In this document: one piece after another, positions 21,730 to 33,534 of the stretch
How the letters are laid out: each line of letters begins with the position of its first letter
Numbering within the stretch: position 1 is the stretch's first letter
From: Lathyrus oleraceus
Taxonomy: Eukaryota > Streptophyta > Magnoliopsida > Fabales > Fabaceae
Assembly: GCF_024323335.1 (NCBI RefSeq)
Contig: NC_066579.1
Span: 238,871,475 to 238,935,474, forward strand
DNA: 64,000 nt
Reading direction: 5' to 3'
Made by a program: the position numbers and the translations under genes
Notes under the pieces: generated by a model
What the model saw: the letters and a program-made list of their open reading frames with translations, nothing else
Databases searched by the model: none
Told to the model about the DNA's origin: nothing

Positions 21730-24700
21730 TGTTGCATCCGCGAAAAAACAATCGGCGGGCTAAAACAAAAACAACACAGAGCCGCCACCGTGCGTTATTT
21801 ATCCCAAAAGAGGGAAAGGAAACGCTCAGAGTAAACCTAGGAAAAAGCATGGTCTCGCGACCAAAGAGAAAGGGTACGGGAGTCGGTTACGCAAGGGGAA
21901 GGTATTAGCACCCCTCACGTCCGTCGTACTCGACGGGATCCACGCTCTAAAAGAAAGAAAAGGTTGCTAAACAAACATCACACACACACACTGAAGACCA
22001 CACAGGTGGGGTAAAAGAGGAGGGGGCTTGCTAGGATATCGCATCCTATGCCTACGTATCTCGTCTGGAACGAGAATTAGAGCTGCCGTAGTTCGGCTCA
22101 CGCACGCCAAACAAGACCCCACACAAACACAGGCAAACATGGAACCCGAACGCCAATCGCTGGACTTACATCGGCTTCCGAACCAAACAAACACAATCAG
22201 GATACGGACAGCCAATCGCTGGGCTTACATCCATATCCTGACACACAAGAGGATTAACAAGCAAACACACACAAAAAGAAAAAAAAGTGCCCGGAGAGAC
22301 CTCGCACGGTCTCCTGCCTACGTACCTCATCTGGTATGAGGATCAGGGCGACGTAGTTCCCCTGAACGGGAAAGAAATTCTAGCCAGAAACCAAGGGGAG
22401 ACACACTACTAGGGAGTTGTACTCGAGCCTAGTGTTATCATGCATCATTGCCCTATGTTATGGTTTCTATCCTACTTGCACAACAGCAAGCTAATCCTAA
22501 CCAGGAAAACAAGCATGCAAGCATCAATCAAAATACAGCAAACATTCACATAGCACACACTATATCCAGTCAAGTGAGGCTCAAACAAGGGTGGACTGCC
22601 GAGGCAAGTCAACTGTACAGGGTAGTGTTCGCTCTTAACCCTGACATTGAGAGTCAGGGTGAAGCAGATGAAAGGTGAGTGAAGATTAGACTTCACAGCT
22701 CTTATCCCTGGTCAGGGAGAGCTTCAGACAAAGGAGCGTGGGTCCAGAAAGGAGGGACCCTTCTACGCTCAAGACTCTGACTCAACTGTACAAATGTACA
22801 AGATCTTGGGTTAATGTCCCAATGCGTCAACACAGTGGTGTGAGCAGAGGGACGACTCAACAAGAATAGCGGGGGATAGATTGCATATCCCTTGGGTTCC
22901 GCCAATTGCCTCATAGAGGTCTTTACCTGCTTGGGGACAAAAGTAAACAATCACAAACATCGCCTCTTAAGGAGGACTTCAGACAGTTGCCTGGCTAAAT
23001 AACAAGCCAGGTCTTCCAGACTACATGGAGACAAGAGAGTCTACCTCAATTGGTTTATACAACCAAGCAGCAGCACAACAAGTTCTTAAAGAACTAAAGC
23101 GACTATGGTACCTGGAATCAATCAAGCACAGTCAGTACTCAAGTCACAAAGTCAAAACAAACAAGCCAACATTAAACAGCAAAAGTCAAACAGTTAATAT
23201 ATACAGTCAACCAATGCAATGTGCAAAGCACAATCAACTCAATTGAGCCAAGCATCCTACAAAACACACAAGTTAGTTTACAACAAGCAACCAAACTCAA
23301 TTCAATCAACTTGCATTTTTCTCCTTAAGGCATTTGCATCTCAACCTAAAACACAATTCAAAAGTGAGAAACAAGACCACTAGGCCAAGCCTAGGGTCCA
23401 AAGGAGATGAAAAATCCAAAACAGCAAGTGAAAATTATCCAAAATCACAATCAAACAATTTAAAAACAAGTGCAATTGGTCCCATGCTCATATCCATCGC
23501 CATTATCATTTCATGCATAAAAAGGCACCAAACATGCAATTTGCAACCTCAAAGGACCAAACAGAATGATCATCATCAAATCCATACCAAAACACCTCAA
23601 TAAATTCCACAAAAATTCAAGTCTAAACAGAACACATTCAATGAATAGCATATCAAATTTCAGCTCAATTGGACAAGAGGAAGTAGGTCAATGAAAATCA
23701 AAAAGTTCAAACAATTTCAAACAAGCCAACACAAGGCATCAACACAAGCATCAACTTCCAAAAATCATAAAACAGTGACAATACAAGATAAATGAATGGG
23801 ATCAAAACCACAATGACCTATAATGTGTCTAGAATCACTCCACCAAATTTCACATTCATCCAATCAATGACCAGAATTTCACAAGTCAAATGTCAACATG
23901 TGTCACAAAAAATATAAAAATGACCAAACAGAGAGAAAAATTCCAATCAAACAGGAAATGCCATCAACAAATCCAGAAAAATTCTCATGTGATCTCAACA
24001 TACATATGCTCATTCATGCAAAATTTTGGCTCAATTCAACATCCCTAAGCAAGGAAAATAAAATCATGAAGTTCAGCAAGCTTGGTGTGACACAAATTGT
24101 CAAACCTCTAATCAAAAATTCATATCTCATCAACCAGGGATCCAAAAATTACAAACTACACATCAAAATCACCAGCAAAGAGTCCAGAATAAGCACAAAA
24201 AATTTCATGAATTTATTTGGAAGCATCATCATTTTATGAGGGAAATGGCAAAACATGTACAAATTGCATACATCCAAACAATCCCTAGGCATTTTTAAGT
24301 TTCACACGTGCACAGAAATATTAAAAATCATCATTAAAATCTACACATCATAAGGAGCATGGTGAAAAAAACCTCTCAAATTTTGGACAAAGGATGAATT
24401 ATTTATGAATTTTCTAAGTCATGGATCAAATTGAAATGAAATTGAAAAAGAAAATGAAATGAAATTGAATTAATTCTGATAATGGCATAAGCGTAATTTT
24501 AGTGAACAAGACCAAAAAGACGTAGCATTCATTTATTCGGTGGCGCCTTCCTATTGGCTCAGGGCGCGCGGTAAACAGAAATTTGAAAAGGAAATGGAAA
24601 ACTGTGGATCAAACAGCATCTGGCATCGCGTTTTCATCATCTTCACCAAGCGAAATTCCAGAAAATGCAGAAAATGATGAACAACAAATCTTAACCAAAA

Positions 24701-26590
24701 TCAGCAAACTATACATCATTAGAACCGCCCAAGCATGCACATCACGAATATGTAATTATTTTAACCTAATTCTAAACATGTTAACGGGATCGATCAAAAA
24801 AAGAATCGAGCATCCAACTTCAACTCACGATTTCTCTCTCTACACTTAACCAAATTCGAAACCACAAATATCATGATGATCTATGTTGAAAGCTCTACAA
24901 AAGCCATGTAACAATTCAAACAATGGAGAATTTCGAACCCTAACCTCTTGGAGATTGCAGTGGTGAATCTGGATGTTTTTGTGTGAAAGAAGGTGAAACA
25001 GATGCAGCTTGATGTTCAGGAAGTTGATCACAACAGGTGTCTCAGCTCAAGGATGCTTCAGTTGCAAGAACTAGCAAAATGCCATGGAAATGCAAGCTTT
25101 GGACAGTTGGAATTCTTCACTCTTTGGCCACGAATTCAATGAAACAGTTCTTCCTCAAGGTTTATGGAGCATGGATCGAGCAAGAATCATCCAAATTGAT
25201 GAAGATTTCATGGAGAAATGTTGAAAAAAGTTGGAAGAAATTTGGAGAATTTGAGAGAATTGGAGGGAAAAACAGTTATGATCTTGAGAAATGTGAAAAG
25301 TGGTTATGATTCTGTTATGATTAACAACTTATACTCACTCCTTAATCCACCTCTTAATCACCATTAGCAAAATTGGCTTGATTAGTGAAAATGAGTTTTA
25401 AGTGTTAAGTCCAAAAATGACCCTCCCAAATTGGCAATGTAACAGTAAGATGACCGTTCACACAAGTCATATTTGGCATTCGGAGTGTGTTGGAAGTGGT
25501 CTTGAGTGCATAGGCCTTGTATTTCTCAAATTCACATGTTCACACCAAAAATACAAATGAATTCACTTGAAAAATGACTTTTTGCCTTGACCATTTTTGA
25601 TGAATTTTGATCCTACATCATGAAAGTACATGTGAAATGGGGTTTGCTCAAAGAAAGATCACCCATTTTGGCCATTCCATGTGAAAGTTATGCCACTTTG
25701 AATTTAGGCATTTTTGGAAAATGATTGGACCATAACTTGTCAACCATTCATGAGAAATTCAAGTTCTTGGACTTTTTAGAAAGGTGAGAGCAAGATCTAC
25801 AACTTTCATGTTGAACAAAATTTCATTTGAAGCATTTTTGGACATGTAATTTTGAGGTAAAAAACTTTCCATTTTTGGAAACTTTCATTACAAGTCACTT
25901 TCCATTTTTGGAAAGTTTTCTCCTGACTTTATTTTCTTCATTCTTGATGTTTGAAATATCAAATGAAACTTGTTTCAACATGAATGAAGTGTATCCAACT
26001 CTCTCCCACCTTCAAATCCATAAAATCAAGCACAGTTGACCACAGTTGACTTTTCTGATTGATAGATGAATTTGGCAATGCACTGATCAAGTTGAGCCTC
26101 AAACTTCTGATGAAATGGCTCAATGATGAAACCCTAGCTTCCATAAGCTCAATATAATCACATGATGATCCCCATATCCATTGTAGACCTCATCTCCATG
26201 CCATGCCTTGATTGGCCCAATGCAACTGATTAGGGTTGACCAGTGGTCAAAACCCTAATCTCAAGGTGTCTTATCAATCACTTGAACCTCTTGGATGATA
26301 TCAAGACCATGATGATGATGATGTATCATTTCAACCAAGATCAAGACCAATCTCCTTGAGAATCATAAAACCCTAATTTGTAGCCCAATCCTCAGATGGC
26401 TAATGATCAGTCCAATGAAACCCCAGGCTTGCATCTTTCAACCTCTTCATCCTCTGATCAAGACTTGGGAGGAGGACTTGCTCCATGTTACCACATGATA
26501 TGCAATATGCAATGTTTAATGACCTACAAATGATATGTAAAAAATGCAAAGCTAGTCCCAAGAGAGGAGGGCAAATTTTGAGGTGTTACA
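21730..26590 (-). mobile_element. Solo LTR of a second Ogre-like (Tat) family, 4861 bp
   Basis: On the minus strand it starts TGTAACACCTCAAAATTTG at 26590 and ends GGATGCAACA at 21730, and it contains no gene. It interrupts the tandem repeat of the Athila LTR. The flanks (CGCGC left, CACTC right) are only partly alike, so the target duplication is degenerate. Near its end it has two copies of a hairpin-forming CTACG...CGTAG block (22052-22091 and 22318-22356) and a primer-site-like CGGTGGCGGCTCTG (about 21777-21790), both shared with the Ogre LTRs in this window. The ORFs inside have no recognisable product. Confidence 0.87.
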
Positions 26591-26755
26591 CACTCGCATT
26601 ACTTTTATTTATTTTCCGCACTCGCACTACTTTCATTTATTTTCCGCACTCGCACTACTTTTATTTACTTTCCGCACTCGCACTACTTTTATTTACTTTC
26701 CGCACTCGCACTACTTTTATTTACTTTCCGCACTCGCACTACTTTTATTTAAATT
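26591..26755 (+). repeat. 28-bp tandem repeat in AthP LTR (second part)
   Basis: Variant units of 28 bp built on TTTCCGCACTCGCACTACTT, about six copies, continuing the array cut at 21729. Confidence 0.88.
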
Positions 26756-27544
26756 AAAATGCACCTTTACTTTACCATGTCTAACTAAACCTATAAGGTT
26801 AGAATGTAAGGATCGTAATTGAACCGATAATCCGTACAATTGTTCGTAGAAATACTTAAGGGCTATTTTAACTTTCAACTCAAATTTTCCCGCACTTAAT
26901 TTCCGTTGGGTAAGATCGAAAGCCGTCCAACGTCTATTTAAACTTAATTGTTTTTAACTATTTCAAAAACAGCGAAAGCGCTTTGTTTAGTTCATTAGGA
27001 GTTTTTAACTTAAGAAGAAAAGTGATTTTAAAACTATTTTTGGACGCGTTTATAAGTTTAAAGTCTGGTTCGTGAGAACCTCTTTTGGTTAAGAAATCCA
27101 GGTTATAATACTTTTCAACTTAGTCAAGATACTATATTTCTTAAAAATAGGTTTACTACTCTAACGCAATGCGTGCCTTTTTATAAGTGACAATAAGACG
27201 GTTTGATTAGGGAGTACAACTCGGTTCTGAATACGCGAAAGCGACAGTTCCTGTTAAATTGGTTCTTTTCAAAGTAGGAAACACTGCCCATAAGTAGTTC
27301 TATTAGCAAGTACTTGGATTATTAATTGATTATGCGAATTACATTCGAGCCTGTCTTTATTAATTGAACTTTATTCAACACTTTACTTTTCATTGCACAC
27401 TCTAAAAACCCCTATTTTGATTACCTTAGATAAACACCATAACAATAGATAACGATAGATTGACACTTGGTCTTTGTGGATTCAACAATCTTTTATATTA
27501 CTCTGATGCGTTCGTATACTTGCGAAAAGCACGCATCAAGTTTT

Positions 27545-27560
27545 TGGCGCTGTTGCCGGG
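27545..27560 (+). promoter_or_regulatory. AthP primer binding site (tRNA-Asp type)
   Basis: TGGCGCTGTTGCCGGG begins six bases after the LTR end at 27538. The intact form (TGGCGCCGTTGCCGGGGA, seen in AthY) matches the 3' end of plant tRNA-Asp, the known Athila primer. One base differs here. Confidence 0.88.
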
Positions 27561-27629
27561 TACCAATTTCGTCAAATTTCATTACCCTGTTGTTATATCG
27601 TTTAGACTTAGGCTATTACCCGCTGGTCA

Positions 27630-28465
27630 ATGCGAAAAGCTCGCAGCACCGGAAGCTTAGTATATCCTCTAGCGGAACCTGAACGTTACGCTCGCGCACG
27701 TTTATTCTTTCATAGAATTAGGAGAGTTATGGTCGAAGATCAAAACCAAAGACCTCTTAAGGACTTCGCCCAACCATCCAATGAAGAACCTAGTTCTAGT
27801 ATAGTAAACCCAACCATTCCAGCTAATAATTTCGAACTTAAACCTTCCCTATTGCAACTAGTGCAACATAGACAATTCGCAGGTCTCGCTAATGTGAACC
27901 CAAACCAACATTTAAAAATCTTTCTCCAATTAGCATTCACTTTTAAAACCAATGGAGCTTCTCCTGAGGCAATAATTTTAAGATTATTCCCTTTTTCCCT
28001 CAGAGATAAAGCCCTATCATGGTTAGATTCCCTTCCACCCAATTCCATTACGACTTGGGATAACCTTAGAAGAGTATTCCTTGCTAGATACTTTCCCCCA
28101 AGTAAGACCGTCGTTCTTCGAAACCATATAACTAGATTTACCCAGAACCAAGGAGAATCGTTGTTCGAAGCTTGGGAGAGATATAAAGAGTTATTAAGAG
28201 CATGCCCACATCAAGGTTTAGAAAATTGGTTAATCATTCAGACCTTCTATAATGGACTTCACTATAACACTAAGATGACCATCGACAGTGCCGCAGGCGG
28301 TGCACTGATGAACAAACCTTATCCTGAAGCTAGTGCCCTCATCGAAGATATGGCTCAAAACCATCAATCATGGGGAGTCGAACGAGCGACAATTGAGAAG
28401 AAGGAAGCCCAAGGAGGAGTGCATGAACTAAGCTCTATAGACATGATGCAAGCTAAAATGGACCC
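27630..28465 (+). pseudogene. AthP gag, truncated
   Basis: About 278 residues of Athila gag from ATG 27630. They include the retrotransposon gag core (LQLAFTFKTNGASPEAIILRL, then FSLRDKALSWLDSLPPNSIT, FLARYFPP, GESLFEAWERYKELLRACPHQG). The sequence stops abruptly at about 28465, where a deletion joins it out of frame to the end of protease. The zinc knuckle and the protease active site are therefore absent. It would form the capsid. The frame itself has no internal stop. Confidence 0.88.
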
Positions 28466-31400
28466 ATAATAGATGTTAAGAGAGGAAAGTTGACCTTTGA
28501 GGTAGGTGACGAGAAAATAGAATTTATACTTTCGAAATTTCTTATGGCACCTGTGATGGGAGACGCATGTTATGCCATAGATATCATTGATGAATGTGTT
28601 AGGGAATTAGAACAAGAAGAAATCATAAAAATAATTAAGTTGCCATCAACCCTCATACTGGAAGATGATGACTTTAAGAAACCCTACATCGATGATAACC
28701 TTTACGAATGTTTATCCCTTACCCCAGATCCTATGCCATGCCCTAAGAAACCAACCTTAGAACTTAAGGAACTGCCTAAGAACCTCAGATATGAGTTCCT
28801 CGATGAAGAGATGAACCATCCAGTAATAGTCAGTGCTACCTTGAGCCAAGAGGAAACGAACCAACTTTTAGACATTTTACGAAGATATCCCTTAGCCTTA
28901 GGATATAACATCTCTGACCTGAAAGGTATAAGCCCATCCGTATGCATGCATCGGATTTCGCTCGAAGAAGATTCAAAACCCTCCAGAGAACATCAGAGAA
29001 GAATAAACCCTATAATGAGTGATGTTGTTAAAAATGAAGTTCTTAAGTTACTTGAGGTAGGTGTAATCTATTAGATCTCGGATAGTAAGTGGGTGAGCCC
29101 TGTGCATGTAGTACCTAAAAAGGGAGGCATCACAGTCGTGGAAAACGATAAAGGCGAACATGTAGCAAAACGGTTAGAAGGAGGATGGCGGATGTGTATA
29201 AATTATAGAAAATTAAATAAAGCAACTAGAAAGGATCATTTCCCTTTACCATTTATAGACCAGATGTTGGAGCGTCTAGCCAGACACTCTTAGTTCTGCT
29301 ATCTAGATGGATACTCTGGATTCTTCCAAATACCTATCCACCCCGAAGATCAAGAAAAAACTACCTTTACATGCCCTTATGGAACTTTTGCCTACAGATG
29401 AATGCCATTCGGCCTTCGTAATGCCCCAGCTACTTTCCAATGGTGCATGATGTTAATCTTTGTAGATTACCTAGATGGTATCATGGAAGTGTTTATGGAT
29501 GATTTCTCGGTTTGCGGATTTGATTTCCACAATTGTCTTGCTAACCTTGAGAAAATCCTGGAGAGATGCGTGGAGGTGAACCTTGTGCTAAACTGGGAAA
29601 AGTGTCATTTCATGGTGACCGAAGGAATTGTTTTAGGACATATAATTTCCGAAAAAGGTATAGAGGTAGATAGAGCTAAGATAGAAGTTATAGAAAACCT
29701 AAAACCACCCCAAACTATTAGAGAAGTCCGAAGTTTTCTTGGACACGCTGGATTCTACTGGCGTTTTATCAAGGGCTTCTCCAAAATAACTAAACCCTTA
29801 ACTAGCCTTTTAATGAAAGATGCTGAATTCATTTTCAATGAAAAATGTAATGACGCATTTAATCTTTTAAAGCAAGCATTAGTATCAACACCTATTATGA
29901 AACCCCCTGATTGGTCAGAACCTTTTGAGATAATGTGCGATGCTAGTGATTATGCAGTTGGGGCCATTCTAGGACAAAGGAAAGATAAAAAATTACATGC
30001 AGTTTATTATGCCAGTAGAACCCTAGACGCTGCCTAACTTAACTATGCAACAACTGAAAAGGAATTACTCGTTGTAGTCTTCGCTATAGACAAATTTAGA
30101 TCTTATCTAGTAGGAGCAAAAATTATAGTTTACACCGATCATACTGCCATTCGTTACCTATTAAGTAAAAAAGATGTCAAGCCCAGGTTACTCCGATGGA
30201 TTCTATTACTACAAAAGTTTGATTTAGAGATAAGTGATAAAAAAGGCACTGAAAATGTAGTAGCCGATCACCTTTCTAGGCTAGAACATCTAAAACCAGA
30301 CTTAGTACCCATAAATGATGATTTTGCCTATGATAGACTAATAGCTAGACTAGAAAATATTGAAGACGGTAGCCTAGGCCCTCATGAGCACTTCCAAAAT
30401 TCCTTAGCAGTAAGTAACGTACCATGGTATGCAGACTTTGTTAATTACCTAGCTGCTGATATCGTACCCCCTGATCTTGACTACCACCGCAAGAAGAAGT
30501 TCTTCAACGATGTGAGAAACTTTTATTGGGACGAACCGCTCCTTTTCAAAAGGGGTAAAGATGGCATTTTTCGCCGTTGCGTTCCAGAAGAGGAGGTAAA
30601 TAGTGTAATAGAGCATTGTCACTCTGCACCCTATGGTGGACATGCGAGCACCTCTAAGACATACGCCAAGATTCTTCAAGCTGGCCTGTTCTGGCCTACC
30701 ATGTGGCGTGATGTCCATGCTTGCATTGTCAAATGTGATAGATGCCAACACACTGGAAACATTTCAAGGCGTGACGAAATGCCTCTAAGAAACATTCAGG
30801 AAGTAGAACTCTTCGACGTATGGGGTATAGATTTCATGGGACCTTTCCCACCATCCTTAGGAAACAGGTATATCTTAGTAGCTGTAGACTACGTGCCTAA
30901 GTGGATTGAAGCTATAACTGCACCCACAAACGATACTAGGGTGGTGATCAAGCTATTTAAAAACTATATATTCCCTAGATTTAGAACACCACGTTTAGTC
31001 ATAAGCGATGGAGGATCACACTTCATATCGAGGATATTTGATAAACTTTTAAGAAAATATGGAGTTAGGCATAGAGTAGCAACACCATACCACCCACAGA
31101 CTAGTGGCCAAGTAGAAGTATCCAATAGGGAGATAAAAAAAATCCTAGAAAAAACCGTTTCTATCTCTAGGAGAGACTGGTCTCAGAAGCTTCAAGAAGA
31201 ATTATGGGCCTACCGAACCGCTTTCAAAACCCCTATAGGAACAACTCCCTACCAACTAGTCTATGGAAAATCCTGTCACTTACCTTTCGAATTAGAGCAT
31301 AAGGCCTATTGGGTCATTAAAACTTTGAATTTAGACTACCTGACCGCTGGTGAAAAGTGTATCCTGAACATTCACAGACTAGAAGAACTTAGGCAATCCG

Positions 31401-31729
31401 CCTACGAGAATGCCAAAATTTACAAAGAGAGAACAAAAGCCTGGCACGACAAAAGAATAGTAAAGAAAGACTTCAATATAGGTGACCCTGTTTTCCTCTT
31501 CAACTCTAGGTTATGACTCTTCCCAGGGAAGTTGCACTCAAGATGGACTGGCCCTTTCAAAGTATCCAAGATTCTGAGATCCGGAGCCGTAGAAATCAAG
31601 AACGAAACTTGTAGTCCATTCATTGTAAATGGACAAAGAATGAAGCTCTACGAAGGAGGAGACATTCCAACAGACTACTCAAGCCACACTCTGATTGATC
31701 CACCGATTCCTACTACTACAGGTGTATAA
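28466..31729 (+). pseudogene. AthP pol: protease end, RT, RNase H, integrase
   Basis: A single reading frame with five in-frame stops (29072 TAG, 29291 TAG, 29399 TGA, 30035 TAA, 31514 TGA) and no frameshift. It begins in the last part of protease (IIDVKRGK). RT follows ([11 protein letters not shown] near 29090; MPFGLRNAPATFQ near 29402; FMDD near 29500), then RNase H (CDASDYAVGAILGQ near 29937; [10 protein letters not shown] near 30130; VADHLSRL near 30262). Integrase has the zinc region [10 protein letters not shown] to CDRC near 30615-30745, catalytic D in DVWGIDFMG near 30830, SDGG near 31003 and E in VEVSN near 31105, and a C-terminal [10 protein letters not shown] segment. Two of the stops are C-to-T changes compared with AthM. 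All enzymes of replication are present but inactive. Confidence 0.93.
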
Positions 31730-31749
31730 ATTCTGATCGTCAAGCTAAT

Positions 31750-31786
31750 GACGTTAAACAAGCGTTGCTTGGGAGGCAACCCATGG
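31750..31786 (+). promoter_or_regulatory. Conserved post-pol hairpin block in AthP
   Basis: GACGTTAAACAAGCG, then TGCTTGGGAGGCAACCCA, lies 20 bp after the pol stop. TTGGG-AGGCAA-CCCA can fold. The same block follows integrase in AthY (48983-49020) and AthO (60539-60572). Role unknown. Confidence 0.75.
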
Positions 31787-31924
31787 TTTTTTATTTTTAT
31801 TTTACTTTTTTTGCATTTACTTTATTTTATTTTAATTTTAATTTTAATTTTTATCATGTTTTCACAAGGACTAAATATTTGAATGGTTTGTATTTTCAGG
31901 ATCGCTTTTCTTAACTTTTACAGG
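31787..31924 (+). other. AthP T-rich spacer with splice-acceptor-like sites before ORF A
   Basis: A pyrimidine-rich stretch ends in two CAG sites, TATTTTCAG (AG at 31898-31899) and TTAACTTTTACAG (AG at 31922-31923), the second one base before the ORF A ATG. This fits a spliced subgenomic RNA, but splicing is inferred only. Confidence 0.5.
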
Positions 31925-33157
31925 ATGCAAGACTTCGACGATATGCACGTAGCCTATAGAGATGATGCTCAGAGAGAGCGTTACATAGCTCTTTACCAGC
32001 GCCCTATGGCGCCCACACGCTATCCAGATCAGAACTGCATGGAAGCCCTGGGTATCGAGCCGAGTATCCGATTTCTGAGCCACCAACTCCATTGGGACGA
32101 GTTCGCTGACGACCTGAGCAACACCTACAGGAACTTGACATTGGAGTTCCTCAGTTCATTTGATTATGACCCTTATTCTAGACCAGATGGGTATGCTGCT
32201 TTCAGGCTCTTTGGAGTTAAGTACTCTTTCATCCAGAAAGAGTTCGGTGACCTATTGGGTTTCCAGACCACCCCTGACGCTATCCCTGAGACACCTATGG
32301 GATACTTTCTAGGTAAAGAGGTGGAAGAGTTTTGGAGTGATATATCAGGTGGAGGGAGTAAGGATCCTTCAATGCAATTGTCCCAGGCTATACATAACCC
32401 TGCTTTTAGATACTTCCAGATGATACTGGCACATTCCTTCCTAGGAAGACCGGATGTTGAGACATTACTGAGTGAGGAGGAGATCTTCCTACTATTTTGT
32501 GCATCCCAGTCTCGCCCAGTAGCATGTGGGAACTTTCTGTTGTGTGGCCTCAGCGGTGTTTTCAGATCGACCGAAGGATTCATTCATGTAGGAGGGATCA
32601 TCACACAGATTGCTATCGCTTTAGGTCTATCTCGCAAGTTGTTACATCTCTAGACCTATTGTGGGTACACTACCATGGATATCGACTTTTGTTTGACCAG
32701 AGGGTTGATGAGGAGATCCTCCTTCCACCCAAGTCAGTTCAGATTGCTGGTCGATAGCGAGGCGATTCATTATTTTACACTGCCTGATCCTATGATGACT
32801 AGTGCGCATGATCCAGCTAACTGGAGTTATGCCTTAGAGGGCCAGGGAGAAACTATCGAGGAGCCGACATCCCCACCTATTTCTGAGTATACCCCTACAT
32901 CGCCTTCGCCCAGAATCACTGTATTCTCTAACAATTTATCATTGCAGACTCCAAACATCCGCACCCAGATCGCAAAGTGTCGTCAAGAGATTGTCGGGCT
33001 TAGACAGGAGGTGGCTGACCTCACCTTACAAATGGGAGTATCTGATCTCACACACGTTACCGAGGCCAACTGTTTATACCAGGAGATCGCCGAGCTTCTC
33101 TAGGAGATAGCCATGCTCCGTGGATCTACTCAGGAAGACGAACCCCCTACTCTATGA
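31925..33157 (+). pseudogene. ORF A: Athila ORF-1-type protein after pol, broken by two TAG stops
   Basis: One frame of about 410 residues from ATG 31925 (MQDFDDMHVAYRDD), broken by TAG at 32651-32653 and 33101-33103, ending in TGA at 33155-33157. The region TRYPDQNCMEALGI ... LTLEFLSSF ... AFRLFGVKYSFIQKEFGDLLGF ... AIHNPAFRYFQMILAHSFLGR resembles the ATHILA ORF-1 family (Pfam PF03078). The C-terminal part (about 32950-33100) looks like a short coiled coil. Its location corresponds to the env-like ORF of other Athila elements, but I see no signal peptide or clear membrane segment. It is clearly paralogous to ORF B downstream. Confidence 0.85.
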
Positions 33158-33281
33158 TCTTACCATCTCATTTTATTTTGTCTCATTTATGCTTATATTT
33201 TTCGCATTTACATAACTTATTTTATATCGTTGCATTTGGGATATTTTTCTTAACTATGTTTAGCACATTGATATTTCTAAA

Positions 33282-33330
<49 letters not shown>

Positions 33331-33534
33331 TATATTTATGTTTTTATTATAGTTTAATTATATTAATTGTTTATTTATTTTTTAGTCTAATGTTTAATTT
33401 TATTTTTATAAAATTATGCAAGCCTTATGTTACTAAGAAAATACAATGCAAGTGCTATCCGGACCCCCCAACCAAAAAGAGAACGAGAAGCCCAAGCCAA
33501 ATGACCAAAATCCGGCCCAGCCGAATTTAGCCTT
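33158..33534 (+). other. AthP AT-rich spacer between ORF A and ORF B
   Basis: Non-coding, very T-rich, with a TA dinucleotide tract at 33284-33327. No polypurine tract or LTR-like end is visible in it. Confidence 0.7.
33284..33327. repeat. (TA)n microsatellite
   Basis: About 22 uninterrupted TA units. Confidence 0.97.

Larger units (their letters stand above)
20943..27538 (+). mobile_element. AthP 5' LTR (about 1.73 kb, split by a solo LTR)
   Basis: Starts TGATGACACTAAATTTC at 20943, is interrupted from 21730 to 26590, resumes at 26591 and ends ACGCATCA at 27538, directly before the primer site. A TATA box TATAAATA is at 21324-21331, preceded by the GC-rich TGGCGGGCGCCA at 21241-21252. A 27/28-bp tandem repeat (CTCGCACTCGCTTTACTTT-like) lies at 21606-21729 and continues at 26591-26755. 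The same LTR recurs at 36393-37513 (+, truncated) and 37521-39270 (-). Confidence 0.92.

Noticed and set aside
21445..21908. Long overlapping ORFs with LALALLYLF-type repeats (also 37043-37426 and 38237-38748)
   Set aside because: They are translations of the 27/28-bp LTR tandem repeat, whose period is near a multiple of three. They are not transmembrane proteins.
22028..22339. ORFs inside the solo LTR (also 22448-22678, 23334-23603, 24583-24849)
   Set aside because: Low-complexity Asn/Gln/Lys translations of A-rich LTR sequence, no domain, and the LTR has defined ends around them.
26583..26755. CRISPR-like array of short regular repeats
   Set aside because: Plant DNA. The repeats are direct tandem copies without unique spacers.
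33284..33327. Replication origin or regulatory AT-tract
   Set aside because: Simple TA microsatellite in a decayed element spacer, with nothing else to support a function.
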